Positions 23,887 to 32,864 of a DNA stretch of 64,000 nucleotides are shown in pieces. The translations under genes were made by a program, and so were the position numbers. How positions within the stretch are numbered: position 1 is the stretch's first letter; each line of letters opens with the position of its first letter. The notes under the pieces are model-generated. The model did not search any database, was not told where the DNA came from, and worked only from the letters and a program-made list of their open reading frames with translations. The DNA is from Pseudomonas fluorescens (GTDB lineage: Bacteria > Pseudomonadota > Gammaproteobacteria > Pseudomonadales > Pseudomonadaceae), in NCBI RefSeq assembly GCF_902498195.1, contig NZ_CABVIY010000009.1:186001-250000 (forward strand). Reading direction: 5' to 3'.

Positions 23887-25323
23887 ATGTTCGGTTTAGA
23901 GGCACTTGATCTCGCCCGAATTCAGTTCGCGTTCACCATCTCGTTCCACATCCTGTTCCCTGCCATCACCATTGGCCTGGCCAGTTACCTGGCGGTTCTT
24001 GAAGGCTTGTGGCTGAAAACCCACAACGACACTTACCGTGACCTCTATCATTTCTGGTCGAAGATCTTTGCCGTCAACTTCGGCATGGGCGTGGTCTCGG
24101 GGCTGGTCATGGCCTATCAGTTCGGTACCAACTGGAGCCGCTTCTCGGACTTCGCCGGTTCCGTGACCGGGCCGTTGCTGACGTACGAAGTGCTGACGGC
24201 ATTCTTCCTCGAAGCCGGTTTTCTCGGCGTGATGCTGTTCGGCTGGAACAAGGTCGGGCGCGGCCTGCACTTTTTCGCAACCGTCATGGTTGCGATCGGC
24301 ACGCTGATCTCGACTTTCTGGATCCTCGCCTCCAACAGCTGGATGCAGACCCCCCAGGGCTTTGAAATCGTCAACGGCCAGGTCATTCCGACCGACTGGC
24401 TGGCGGTGATCTTCAACCCGTCGTTCCCTTATCGCCTGATGCACATGGCCACGGCGGCGTTCGTCGCGACCGCGTTCTTCGTTGGCGCCTCGGCGGCCTG
24501 GCACTTATTGCGCGGCAAGGACAACCCGGCGATCCGCAAGATGTTGTCGATGGCGATGTGGATGGCGCTGATCGTGGCCCCGATCCAGGCCGTCATCGGT
24601 GACTTCCACGGCCTCAACACCCTTGAACATCAGCCAGCCAAAATCGCTGCGATCGAGGGCCACTGGGAAAACAAAGGTGACGAGCCGACGCCGCTGATCC
24701 TGTTCGGCTGGCCGGACATGAAAGAAGAGAAGACCAAGTACGCCGTCGAGATTCCGTACCTGGGCAGCCTGATCCTGACTCACTCGCTGGACAAACAGGT
24801 GCCGGCGCTCAAGGAGTTCCCGCCTGAAGACCGGCCGAATTCGACCATCGTGTTCTGGTCGTTCCGGATCATGGTCGGCCTGGGTTTCCTGATGATCTTC
24901 ACCGGTCTGTGGAGCCTGTGGCTGCGCAAGCGTGACACGCTCTACACGTCGCGCCCGTTCCTGTACCTGGCCTTGTGGATGGGACCGTCCGGGCTGATCG
25001 CAATCCTGGCCGGCTGGTTCACCACGGAAATCGGTCGTCAACCGTGGGTGGTGTACGGCCTGATGCGCACGGCGGATGCGTCTTCCAACCATAGCGTCAT
25101 GCAGATGAGCATCACCCTGATCCTGTTTGTCGTGGTGTATTTCGCACTGTTCGGTGCCGGCCTGGGTTACATGATGCGCCTGGTGCGCAAAGGGCCGAAG
25201 ATCGATGAAGGCAAGGAAACCAACGACGGAGGTCCTGGCCAGAAACGCACGCCGGCGCGTCCGCTGTCCGCTGCCGACGACGATCATGCCGATACCGACC
25301 GCACCGTGACCAAGGAGATTTGA
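23887..25323 (+). CDS. cioA: Cyanide-insensitive bd-type quinol oxidase, subunit I
   Basis: A 478-residue CydA-family subunit carrying haems b558, b595 and d. The first helix has RIQFAFTISFHILFP with the haem His21; later come LMHMATAAFVATAFFVGA (haem His), EIGRQPWVVYG and SNHSVMQMS. It is about 45 residues shorter than E. coli CydA, in keeping with the short Q-loop of the CIO type. ATG 23887 begins the conserved MFGLEALDLAR; the long upstream open frame is not coding. It heads an operon with cioB and a DUF2474 gene. An ANR box lies upstream. Confidence 0.93.
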   Translation: MFGLEALDLARIQFAFTISFHILFPAITIGLASYLAVLEGLWLKTHNDTYRDLYHFWSKIFAVNFGMGVVSGLVMAYQFGTNWSRFSDFAGSVTGPLLTYEVLTAFFLEAGFLGVMLFGWNKVGRGLHFFATVMVAIGTLISTFWILASNSWMQTPQGFEIVNGQVIPTDWLAVIFNPSFPYRLMHMATAAFVATAFFVGASAAWHLLRGKDNPAIRKMLSMAMWMALIVAPIQAVIGDFHGLNTLEHQPAKIAAIEGHWENKGDEPTPLILFGWPDMKEEKTKYAVEIPYLGSLILTHSLDKQVPALKEFPPEDRPNSTIVFWSFRIMVGLGFLMIFTGLWSLWLRKRDTLYTSRPFLYLALWMGPSGLIAILAGWFTTEIGRQPWVVYGLMRTADASSNHSVMQMSITLILFVVVYFALFGAGLGYMMRLVRKGPKIDEGKETNDGGPGQKRTPARPLSAADDDHADTDRTVTKEI

Positions 25324-25326
25324 ATC

Positions 25327-26334
25327 ATGGGTATTGATCTTCCGCTGATCTGGGCCGTGATCATCATCTTCGGCATCATGATGTACGTGGTCATGGACGG
25401 GTTTGACCTGGGCATCGGCATTCTCTTCCCGTTCATACCCGGCAAGACCGACCGGGACGTGATGATGAACACCGTCGCCCCGGTCTGGGACGGCAACGAA
25501 ACCTGGCTGGTGCTGGGCGGTGCGGCGCTGTTCGGCGCCTTTCCGCTGGCTTATTCGGTGGTGCTTTCGGCGTTGTACCTGCCGCTGATCTTCATGCTGA
25601 TCGGGCTGATTTTCCGTGGCGTGGCGTTCGAGTTCCGCTTCAAGGCGCGGGACGACAAACGCCATCTCTGGGACAAGGCCTTCATCGGCGGTTCGATCGC
25701 CGCGACGTTCTTCCAGGGCGTGGCGCTGGGCGCCTTCATCGATGGCTTGCCGGTGGTCGATCGACAGTTCGCCGGCGGTTCACTGGACTGGTTGACACCC
25801 TTCACAATGTTCTGCGGCGCCGCGTTGGTGGTGGCCTACGCGTTGTTGGGCTGCACCTGGCTGATCATGAAGACTGAAGGCAAGTTGCAGGAGCAGATGC
25901 ACAACCTGGCGCGGCCACTGGCGTTCGTGTTGCTGGCGGTGATCGGTATCGTCAGCATCTGGACGCCGCTGGCCCACGCTGAAATCGCCGCGCGCTGGTT
26001 CACCCTGCCCAACCTGTTCTGGTTCCTGCCGGTGCCGATTTTGGTGCTGGTGACCTTGTACGGCCTGATTCGCGCGGTGGCCCGCAATGCGCACTACACG
26101 CCATTCCTGTTGACGCTGGTGCTGATCTTCCTCGGCTACAGCGGCCTGGGGATCAGCCTGTGGCCGAACATCGTGCCGCCGTCGATCTCTATCTGGGATG
26201 CCGCCGCGCCGCCGCAAAGCCAGGGCTTCATGCTGGTGGGCACGCTGTTCATCATCCCGTTTATCCTGGGCTACACCTTCTGGAGCTATTACGTGTTCCG
26301 CGGCAAGGTCACCCACGAAGACGGTTACCATTAG
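25327..26334 (+). CDS. cioB: Cyanide-insensitive bd-type quinol oxidase, subunit II
   Basis: A 335-residue CydB-family membrane protein. It starts with the conserved LPLIWAVIIIFGIMMYVVMDGFDLGIG pattern (MDGFDLG shown here as the key part) and has APVWDGNETWLVLGG. It lies three bases after cioA, which ends in AAGGAGATTT, itself the ribosome binding site. With cioA it forms the cytoplasmic-membrane terminal oxidase that oxidises ubiquinol and reduces oxygen, resisting cyanide. Confidence 0.94.
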   Translation: MGIDLPLIWAVIIIFGIMMYVVMDGFDLGIGILFPFIPGKTDRDVMMNTVAPVWDGNETWLVLGGAALFGAFPLAYSVVLSALYLPLIFMLIGLIFRGVAFEFRFKARDDKRHLWDKAFIGGSIAATFFQGVALGAFIDGLPVVDRQFAGGSLDWLTPFTMFCGAALVVAYALLGCTWLIMKTEGKLQEQMHNLARPLAFVLLAVIGIVSIWTPLAHAEIAARWFTLPNLFWFLPVPILVLVTLYGLIRAVARNAHYTPFLLTLVLIFLGYSGLGISLWPNIVPPSISIWDAAAPPQSQGFMLVGTLFIIPFILGYTFWSYYVFRGKVTHEDGYH

Positions 26335-26398
26335 TCTGCCCCGCAGCCCTTGCTCGCGATGGCGTCGGCCGCGACGCCATCCATTTTGAAGAGGTTCA

Positions 26399-26572
26399 AT
26401 GCAAATGAACGGCAAACATTCCCTGCACGACATTCAAGAAGCCGAAAAAAAGCCGCTGTGGCAGCGGCTCGGCTGGCTGGCCCTGATCTGGGTCGGCAGT
26501 GTCGGTGCACTGTTCATCGTGGCCAGCCTGATGCGGATGTTCATGAACGCCGCGGGCCTGAGCACTCACTGA
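26399..26572 (+). CDS. Small membrane protein of the DUF2474 type, oxidase-associated
   Basis: A 57-residue protein with one hydrophobic helix (about residues 25-47, WLALIWVGSVGALFIVASLM) preceded by WQRLGW. DUF2474 proteins of this size regularly follow cydB/cioB in Pseudomonas and resemble CydX in position, a small subunit that stabilises bd oxidase. GAAGAGG lies about five bases upstream of ATG 26399; a second ATG follows at codon 3. It sits 64 bases after cioB and is followed by a strong terminator, so it closes the operon. Confidence 0.8.
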   Translation: MQMNGKHSLHDIQEAEKKPLWQRLGWLALIWVGSVGALFIVASLMRMFMNAAGLSTH

Positions 26573-26607
26573 TATCCCATGCCGCGCTGTGCGGCGCGGA
26601 TTCATAG

Positions 26608-26631
26608 CCCTCCGAGTGGAGGGTTTTTTTT
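26608..26631 (+). terminator. Terminator of the cio operon
   Basis: CCCTCC, loop GAGT, GGAGGG and eight T. It lies between the convergent DUF2474 and rlmG genes. Confidence 0.93.
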
Positions 26632-26637
26632 GCCTCG

Positions 26638-27762
26638 TTATTTACGAGCCTTGAGAATCACGAACTTCGGCGTGGCCGCCACTTGTTCGACACCCCGGAA
26701 CAAACGCGCCAGTTTGCTGTGGTACCCCAGGTGACGGTTACCGACGATGTACAGCGCACCGCCCACCACCAGCGCTTCCCGGGCTTGCTGGAACATCCGC
26801 CAGGCCAGGAAGTCGCCGACGACCTGTTGCTGGTGAAACGGTGGGTTGCACAGCACCACGTCCAGCGACTGGGGCTCCTGGCCAGCCAGGCCATCACCGG
26901 CACGCACGATGACATCGCGCTCACCCAGTGCGGCGCGCCAGTTTTCGGCGGCCGACTGCACGGCCATGAACGATTCATCCACCAGCGTGTAATGGGCGTC
27001 AGGGTTTTGCAGGGCACTGGCGATGGCCAGCACACCGTTGCCGCATCCGAGGTCGGCCACCCGTGCCGTGCCAAGACTCTTCGGCAGATGCGGCAAAAAC
27101 GCCCGTGTGCCGATGTCCAGGCCTTCGCGGCAGAAGACGTTGGCGTGGTTGAGCAGTTCGATGGCAGGTGCGTCGAGACGATAGCGGGTCGGATAGGGCG
27201 ACGTGACCGGCGCTTTGTCTTCAGCCGTGGCGATCAACAACCGCGCCTTCTTGACCGCCAGCGACGCCTGCACCGGCCCGATATAGCGTTCGAGCAGATC
27301 CCCCGCGGCACGTGGCAGATGCTTGATCATCGCCCCCGCGACGACTTGAGCGCCGGGTGCCAATTGGCCTTGCAGGCGAATCAGTTGTTCTTCCAGCAAC
27401 GCCAGAGTCTTTGGCACGCGTATCAGGACCCGGTCAAACGGTCCCGCCGGTGTTTCGCTGGCTGCAATGGCCGGCACCGAATCGAATGCCAGGCCATTGC
27501 GGGCCAGGTTCTTCTCCAGCCCCTGGAACGCCAGGAATGAATCGCCGCTGCTGGTCACGTCGACCTTTCCGGCCAGGCTCGCGGCCAAGGCGCCGAAACT
27601 GTCGTTAAGGACCAGCACTCGTGTATCGATCGAGGTTTGCTGCTCGGCCAGATGGTTGAGCAGGTATTCGTCAGCCGCGTCAAAAGCTTGCAGCGGTTCG
27701 TTTTGCTGTTCAGGCTGGCGGATCAGGTCGAGGCTGGCGAAAGGTGTTTCGAGCAAAGGCAT
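26638..27762 (-). CDS. rlmG: 23S rRNA (guanine-N2)-methyltransferase, m2G1835
   Basis: A 374-residue methyltransferase, close to E. coli RlmG (378). The C-terminal catalytic domain has ADLGCGNGVLAIA for SAM binding and the CNPPFHQQ motif typical of N2-guanine enzymes; the N-terminal domain is a degenerate copy. ATG 27762 starts the conserved MPLLETPF; the open frame upstream to 27858 is Arg/Pro-rich noise. It lies next to ppoR, the same order I recall from P. putida (PP_4647-PP_4648). Confidence 0.92.
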   Translation of the reverse strand: MPLLETPFASLDLIRQPEQQNEPLQAFDAADEYLLNHLAEQQTSIDTRVLVLNDSFGALAASLAGKVDVTSSGDSFLAFQGLEKNLARNGLAFDSVPAIAASETPAGPFDRVLIRVPKTLALLEEQLIRLQGQLAPGAQVVAGAMIKHLPRAAGDLLERYIGPVQASLAVKKARLLIATAEDKAPVTSPYPTRYRLDAPAIELLNHANVFCREGLDIGTRAFLPHLPKSLGTARVADLGCGNGVLAIASALQNPDAHYTLVDESFMAVQSAAENWRAALGERDVIVRAGDGLAGQEPQSLDVVLCNPPFHQQQVVGDFLAWRMFQQAREALVVGGALYIVGNRHLGYHSKLARLFRGVEQVAATPKFVILKARK

Positions 27763-27927
27763 GGGGCGGGGCTCTGGGTAATCATCGGGGTATCCCGCGC
27801 CCAGGGGGCGTCGTGGCGGGCGGGGCCGTCCGAGTGCACTGCGTCGTGGAGGGTTCACACGTCAGCACTCAGGAGGAACCGTGGATGGTACTTTTTTTCG
27901 TGTCGGATTACTCGCAGGTTTTTCCAA

Positions 27928-28662
27928 TCAGCGCATCAAAGTGCTGCTGAGCAAACCCGCCTTCGCGGCGGCAATGACAGCCGAGACCTTGTTGTTGACT
28001 CCGAACTTCCGGATGACTTCCTGGATATGGAAATTGACCGTGCGGGCGCTGAGGTTGAGGATCCGGGCGCTTTCATAAGCCGTCTTGCCATCCGCCGCCA
28101 GCTTCAACACGTCGATCTCCCGTGGCGACAAATGCGGCGATGACGATTTGGCTGGCACTTTGGGCAGTGTCTGCATCAACAGATGGTGTAAATGATGCCC
28201 GATGAAGAGGGAGAAACCGAGATTCTCATACAACTCCCACGCACTGATTTGGCGATGGCTCCTGGCCATACTCACGATGCTGCAGAATCCGCTTTGGTCA
28301 TCATGAACGGCTTGCGACCAGCCATGCTGTAAGCCTTGTTGTTCGAGTGACTCCCATAGCCTGGGAGCATTGCGAAACAGTTCCTCACTCCAAAGTATTG
28401 GCAGTGTGGATTGATTGCAATGCGCCACTATTGGATCGATGGTGCCCAATTTGTTTTTCGCATATTCGGCGTTCCAGGCATCGGGATAATTGTTGAACCG
28501 CGACGTATGAAAATTCTCCGACTTCGTAGGGCAAGTTGTTGAAAAGGCGAAAAATTTAAAGCCGATGTTTTTGGCGAACTGCAGTGATGTTCGGTAGGCA
28601 CTTTCAATTTCGCTCGTCGCAGATATTTGTTCGAGTTGTAACTCCTTCCACCTTTCCATCAT
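27928..28662 (-). CDS. ppoR: LuxR-type quorum-sensing solo (PpoR homologue)
   Basis: A 244-residue LuxR protein with an N-terminal autoinducer domain and C-terminal helix-turn-helix (LSPREIDVLKLAADGKTAYESA and SARTVNFHIQEVIRKFGV). All key acyl-homoserine-lactone-binding residues are seen: Trp63, Tyr67, Asp76, Pro77, Trp91 and Gly125. No luxI gene is in the window, so it is a solo. Its position between rlmG and fpr matches ppoR of P. putida, which binds 3-oxo-C6-HSL. AGGGAG lies close before ATG 28662. The gene is more AT-rich than its neighbours. Confidence 0.87.
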   Translation of the reverse strand: MMERWKELQLEQISATSEIESAYRTSLQFAKNIGFKFFAFSTTCPTKSENFHTSRFNNYPDAWNAEYAKNKLGTIDPIVAHCNQSTLPILWSEELFRNAPRLWESLEQQGLQHGWSQAVHDDQSGFCSIVSMARSHRQISAWELYENLGFSLFIGHHLHHLLMQTLPKVPAKSSSPHLSPREIDVLKLAADGKTAYESARILNLSARTVNFHIQEVIRKFGVNNKVSAVIAAAKAGLLSSTLMR

Positions 28663-29012
28663 GCAACTCCCTCTGTGTATATAACGCGATCAACCTAACT
28701 TGGATCTGGGATCACGATGAGTTTGGAGTGTAGGATGAATCCTACAATGACGCTGAGAATATTTTGAATTTATGCCCGGCTGAAAGTTACTGATCTGGTT
28801 CTATAGATAGGCGGTGGCAGGTTATTGAATGTCACTGTTAATATTAAAGATCTCATGGGTTAATCAAACTTCTGACGTGCTTCATATATAGATTGGCCGA
28901 ATTTTTGTTGTTTGCAAATGAAGAGCATTTGCTCCAAAAACACTACAAATCGCCGGTGTTTATGGCGCCCGCTTTGCGAGACACTGCGGCTATCCGATGA
29001 TTGGAGCCCCTC
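28663..29012. other. AT-rich divergent intergenic region ppoR/fpr
   Basis: The 350 bases between the divergent ppoR and fpr genes contain no gene and no repeat of the REP classes. They must hold both promoters; no lux-box dyad or clear -10/-35 pair could be assigned by eye. Confidence 0.5.
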
Positions 29013-29789
29013 ATGACCGCCAGTGAAGAGAAATTTACCCGTCAGACCCTGCTCGACGTTCAGCCCCTGACCCCGAACCTGTTCACCCTGCGCGCCACCC
29101 GGGATCCGGGCTTCCGTTTTCGAGCGGGGCAATTTGCCCGGCTAGGCGTCACCAAGGCGGACGGCAGCACGGTATGGCGTGCCTATTCCATGGTTTCATC
29201 GCCTTTTGACGACTTTCTCGAATTCTTTTCCATTGTTGTGCCGGGCGGTGAGTTCACCAGTGAGCTGAGCCGGCTGGGCGTTGGCGATACATTGCTGGTC
29301 GACCGCCAGGCCTTCGGTTACCTGACACTCGATCGTTTTGTCGATGGGCGGGATCTGTGGTTGTTGTCCACGGGCACTGGCCTGGCGCCGTTTTTGTCGA
29401 TCCTCCAGGACTTCGAGGTATGGGAGAAATTCGAGCGAATCATCCTGGTCTACAGCGTTCGCGAAACCCGGGAGCTGGCCTATCAGGAGTTGATCGCTGG
29501 CCTGGCGCAGCGCGAATACCTGGCGGAATTCGCGCACAAGTTGCAACTCATCAACACCGTGACGCGTGAAGAGCATCCTGGCGCACTCAATGGACGAATT
29601 ACCACGCTGATCGAAAATGGCGAACTAGAGCGCGCGGCCGGCGTGGCACTGACGCCGGAGCACTCGCGGGTCATGCTGTGCGGCAACCCGCAGATGATCG
29701 ATGACACCCGTAAGTTGCTCAAGCAGCGTGACATGCACTTGAGCCTCAGCCGCCGACCGGGGCAGGTGGCGGTGGAAAATTTCTGGTAA
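29013..29789 (+). CDS. fpr: Ferredoxin-NADP+ reductase
   Basis: A 258-residue FAD enzyme that moves electrons between NADPH and ferredoxin or flavodoxin, used in redox and oxidative-stress balance. The FAD motif RAYSMVSSP, the NADP-binding LLSTGTGLAPFLSIL, and the C-terminal aromatic ending VENFW fit the bacterial subclass. ATG 29013 is preferred over 29001 since it starts the conserved TASEEKF. A bidirectional terminator follows, shared with mscL. Confidence 0.93.
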   Translation: MTASEEKFTRQTLLDVQPLTPNLFTLRATRDPGFRFRAGQFARLGVTKADGSTVWRAYSMVSSPFDDFLEFFSIVVPGGEFTSELSRLGVGDTLLVDRQAFGYLTLDRFVDGRDLWLLSTGTGLAPFLSILQDFEVWEKFERIILVYSVRETRELAYQELIAGLAQREYLAEFAHKLQLINTVTREEHPGALNGRITTLIENGELERAAGVALTPEHSRVMLCGNPQMIDDTRKLLKQRDMHLSLSRRPGQVAVENFW

Positions 29790-29793
29790 AGAA

Positions 29794-29817
29794 ACGGCGC
29801 CTGCAAGGCGCCGTCTT
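29794..29817 (+). terminator. Terminator between fpr and mscL
   Basis: ACGGCGCC, loop TGCAA, GGCGCCGT followed by CTTATTT. The T tract is short but the stem is perfect; it likely serves fpr. Confidence 0.8.
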
Positions 29818-29834
29818 ATTTGCCATCAGTGTGT

Positions 29835-30248
29835 TCAAGGTCGATTGTTCTGGGCCTTGAGCAGGTCGCGGATCTCCCCCAGCAACTCTTCTTCCTTGGT
29901 GGGAACCGGCGGCAGGGTAGGGGCCACGGCCTCCTCGCGCTTCAGGCGGTTGATGGCCTTGACGCCCATGAAGATTGCGAAGGCAACGATCACGAAGTCG
30001 ATCAGGCTCTGGATGAATTTACCGTAGGCAAGCACCACCGCCGGGGCATCACCGCTGGCCGCTTTGAGCGTAATGGCCAGGTCACTGAAGTCCACCCCAC
30101 CGATCAGCAGGCCAATGGGAGGCATGACCACGTCACCGACAAACGAGGTGACGATCTTGCCGAACGCGGCGCCGATGATGATACCGACGGCCATGTCGAC
30201 CACATTGCCCTTGACGGCGAAGGCCTTGAACTCACTTATCACGCCCAT
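29835..30248 (-). CDS. mscL: Large-conductance mechanosensitive channel
   Basis: A 137-residue inner-membrane channel that opens under hypo-osmotic shock. The first helix has the family signature KGNVVDMAVGIIIGAAFGKIV (key part NVVDMAVGIIIGAAFG), a periplasmic loop and second helix around FVIVAFAIFMGVKAIN, and a C-terminal cytoplasmic helix EEELLGEIRDLL. Length and order fit MscL. Convergent with fpr. Confidence 0.96.
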   Translation of the reverse strand: MGVISEFKAFAVKGNVVDMAVGIIIGAAFGKIVTSFVGDVVMPPIGLLIGGVDFSDLAITLKAASGDAPAVVLAYGKFIQSLIDFVIVAFAIFMGVKAINRLKREEAVAPTLPPVPTKEEELLGEIRDLLKAQNNRP

Positions 30249-30874
30249 AGGTTATTCCTTGTTACAGATGAGGTTGGTGAACGCAGTGTAATTCAGCAAG
30301 GTGCATTCTGCTTGAAACAACTGCTTGCAGGGCTTGCCTGCAATCGACCGGTTGGGCGTTGAAAAGTTTAAACAAAAGCTGATTTCGTCCTCGTATCTTC
30401 CTTTTTTGGCACACGCCTGCCAGGTCGTTTTCACTCTCTATCCAACTGGCCAGGATCTAAGGCTCGATTGATGATTTCTATGCGCCACAAAGTTTCGAAG
30501 GGTGGATATTTTCATGCTGTTGTAGAAGCGAATGATTCTAAGTTTAAACGTGGAGTGGAAATTCTATGCGGTGGTTAATACCCTTGCGGGTCCTGGGGTT
30601 GTTAGCTATTGAGTTGTACGGTGGATTTTTTATTTATAGGGTTCGTACAGGTTTCATATTTGATTGATGGCGGTTTTATAGGTTGTCGTCACGGATTGGT
30701 TATACAGCGGGTAACTTGATGTAATGTACTAACTGTTTAATGAGCTATAGGATTAGTGGTTCGTTTCGTTGCGCGCGATCAAATAAATTCCTTGCCTATC
30801 GACATCCGTAGGGCCTCAGCTCGCGCTGATTACGCGCGGCTGAGCTATCATCGCGGTTTTTGCCGGGAGTTCAG
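30249..30874. other. Long AT-rich intergenic region between mscL and radA
   Basis: This 626-base stretch has no recognised gene. From about 30450 to 30780 it is far more AT-rich than the neighbours and lacks REP sequences. It contains two tiny overlapping open frames (30471-30578 and 30566-30667). It also must hold the promoters of mscL and radA. A small RNA or relic of an inserted element is possible; no direct evidence of either is seen. Confidence 0.5.
30566..30667 (+). CDS. Possible 33-residue hydrophobic small protein
   Basis: An open frame of 33 codons starts MRWLIPLRVLGLLAIE and continues with GGFFIYRVRTGF, giving one plausible membrane helix with flanking basic residues. GGAG and GGAA lie eleven and five bases upstream of the ATG. 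It overlaps the end of another 35-codon frame (30471-30578) with no recognised features. With no homologue known to me and high AT content, this may be chance. Confidence 0.25.
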   Translation: MRWLIPLRVLGLLAIELYGGFFIYRVRTGFIFD

Positions 30875-32242
30875 ATGGCCAAGGCCAAGCGCATGTACGG
30901 CTGCACCGAGTGCGGCTCAACCTTCCCCAAGTGGGCCGGCCAGTGCGGTGAATGCGGGGCCTGGAACACACTGACCGAAACCATGGTGGAAAGCGGCGGG
31001 GCCGCGGCGCCCACCGGGCGTACCGGATGGGCCGGGCAACAGGCGCAGATCAAGACCCTGGCCGAAGTCAGCGTCGAAGAAATCCCGCGCTTTTCCACGG
31101 CATCCAGCGAGCTGGATCGGGTACTGGGTGGCGGTCTCGTCGACGGCTCGGTCGTGCTGATCGGCGGCGATCCCGGCATCGGCAAATCGACCATCCTTTT
31201 GCAAACCCTGTGCAACCTGGCCAAGAGCATGCCGGCCCTGTACGTCACGGGCGAAGAGTCCCAGCAACAAGTGGCCATGCGCGCCCGACGCCTGGGTTTG
31301 CCACAGGATCAACTGCGGGTCATGACCGAGACCTGCATTGAAACCATCATCGCCACGGCACGGCAGGAAAAGCCCAAGGTCATGGTGATCGACTCGATCC
31401 AGACGATCTTCACGGAACAACTGCAATCGGCGCCGGGTGGCGTCTCACAGGTGCGCGAAAGCGCGGCGTTGCTGGTGCGCTATGCCAAACAGAGCGGGAC
31501 GGCGATCTTCCTGGTCGGCCACGTGACCAAGGAAGGCGCACTCGCCGGTCCTCGCGTGCTGGAGCACATGGTCGATACGGTGCTGTATTTTGAGGGCGAG
31601 TCCGACGGGCGTTTGCGCCTGTTGCGGGCGGTGAAGAACCGTTTCGGCGCGGTCAACGAGCTAGGCGTGTTCGGCATGACCGACAAGGGCCTGAAAGAAG
31701 TCTCCAATCCGTCGGCCATTTTCCTGACCCGCGCTCAGGAAGAAGTCCCGGGCAGTGTGGTCATGGCGACATGGGAAGGGACCCGGCCGATGCTGGTGGA
31801 AGTACAGGCGCTGGTGGATGACAGCCATCTGGCCAACCCGCGTCGAGTCACGCTGGGGCTGGACCAGAATCGCCTGGCAATGTTGCTGGCGGTGTTGCAC
31901 CGTCACGGCGGTATTCCGACCCACGATCAGGACGTGTTTCTCAACGTGGTCGGTGGTGTGAAGGTCCTGGAGACAGCCTCTGACCTGGCGTTGATGGCGG
32001 CGGTGATGTCCAGCTTGCGCAACCGGCCGCTGCCCCATGATCTGCTGGTATTCGGTGAAGTCGGCCTGTCCGGCGAAGTGCGCCCGGTGCCCAGCGGTCA
32101 GGAACGACTGAAAGAAGCGGCCAAGCATGGCTTCAAGCGGGCCATCGTGCCCAAGGGCAATGCACCGAAAGAAGCGCCGGCGGGGTTGCAGATCATTGCC
32201 GTCACACGTCTGGAACAGGCCTTGGACGCCTTGTTCGAATAA
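30875..32242 (+). CDS. radA: DNA repair protein RadA (Sms)
   Basis: A 455-residue protein that aids recombination by branch migration. It has the N-terminal C4 zinc finger (CTECGS...CGECG, residues about 10-30), a RecA-like ATPase with Walker A GGDPGIGKST, the RadA-specific KNRFG motif (in AVKNRFGAVN) and a C-terminal Lon-like domain (GEVGLSGEVRPV). ATG 30875 begins the conserved MAKAKRMYGC with GGGAG upstream. A degenerate REP doublet follows the gene. Confidence 0.96.
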   Translation: MAKAKRMYGCTECGSTFPKWAGQCGECGAWNTLTETMVESGGAAAPTGRTGWAGQQAQIKTLAEVSVEEIPRFSTASSELDRVLGGGLVDGSVVLIGGDPGIGKSTILLQTLCNLAKSMPALYVTGEESQQQVAMRARRLGLPQDQLRVMTETCIETIIATARQEKPKVMVIDSIQTIFTEQLQSAPGGVSQVRESAALLVRYAKQSGTAIFLVGHVTKEGALAGPRVLEHMVDTVLYFEGESDGRLRLLRAVKNRFGAVNELGVFGMTDKGLKEVSNPSAIFLTRAQEEVPGSVVMATWEGTRPMLVEVQALVDDSHLANPRRVTLGLDQNRLAMLLAVLHRHGGIPTHDQDVFLNVVGGVKVLETASDLALMAAVMSSLRNRPLPHDLLVFGEVGLSGEVRPVPSGQERLKEAAKHGFKRAIVPKGNAPKEAPAGLQIIAVTRLEQALDALFE

Positions 32243-32252
32243 ACACAGGTCC

Positions 32253-32331
32253 CTGTAGCAGGCTGCGATCTTTTGACTTTGCTATTGAACAACAAGATCA
32301 AAAGATCGCAGCCTGCGGCAGCTCCTACAAG
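32253..32331. repeat. Degenerate REP doublet (GCAGGCTGCGATCTTTTG class)
   Basis: AGGCTGCGATCTTTTGA and its complement TCAAAAGATCGCAGCCT face each other, but the left copy has lost the GGAGCTGCC segment that the right copy retains (GGCAGCTCCTACA). Lies between convergent radA and mapZ. Confidence 0.75.
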
Positions 32332-32337
32332 GTGTGC

Positions 32338-32706
32338 TCAGATGTCTATCAGGGCACCCAGCTCCCGCTCCAGTTCCTGCGGATCTCCCAGATTGAATTC
32401 AATCAACCGCCGCAGCCGTTCAATGGACTCCAGGCTGATATGCCGGCAGACAAATCCGAGCTGGCCGTGGTCTTCATGGCTTAGCCGCACATCCATCTCG
32501 ATGTCGATGTCCTCGCTCAGATGAATATCGACGAAAAAATCCTGCCGCGGGTTGCCCAGCCAAGGTTCAGGCCGCTCGATCAGCAGCCCCTTGAGCGATA
32601 GATCGATCAGCTTCACCGGCCAGATGAACGCTCCCTGGCTCAGCTCGGTTTTGGCATCGAACGCAATACGTTTGAAGCGGCGGCGATCGGCGGGGTGGTC
32701 GCTCAT
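32338..32706 (-). CDS. mapZ: Single-domain PilZ c-di-GMP receptor (MapZ/PA4608 homologue)
   Basis: A 122-residue PilZ protein. The c-di-GMP motif RxxxR (Arg9-Arg13 in RRFKR) and the DxSxxG motif (DLSLKG, residues 35-40) are intact. The C-terminal NLGDPQELERELGALI closely resembles the recalled P. aeruginosa PA4608 sequence. MapZ binds c-di-GMP and then inhibits the chemotaxis methyltransferase CheR1, altering swimming. GAGGA lies seven bases before ATG. Its position next to radA and cstA is conserved. Confidence 0.88.
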   Translation of the reverse strand: MSDHPADRRRFKRIAFDAKTELSQGAFIWPVKLIDLSLKGLLIERPEPWLGNPRQDFFVDIHLSEDIDIEMDVRLSHEDHGQLGFVCRHISLESIERLRRLIEFNLGDPQELERELGALIDI

Positions 32707-32864
32707 GGCGCAATCCTCTGGATGTTCGCTGACTATAGACCCGCATTGTCAGAACCTGCCAGCCAGCACAAGCGTCTAGACCAACGTTGGGTATGGTCTT
32801 TGCCGTCAGTAGCGCTAAACTCGGTGTGGCTGTCTTTCTTGTCCACTCTGGCTGGAATCATAAA

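Noticed and set aside
24505..25665. 386-codon minus-strand frame over cioA and cioB
   Set aside because: Opposite to two unmistakable oxidase subunit genes.
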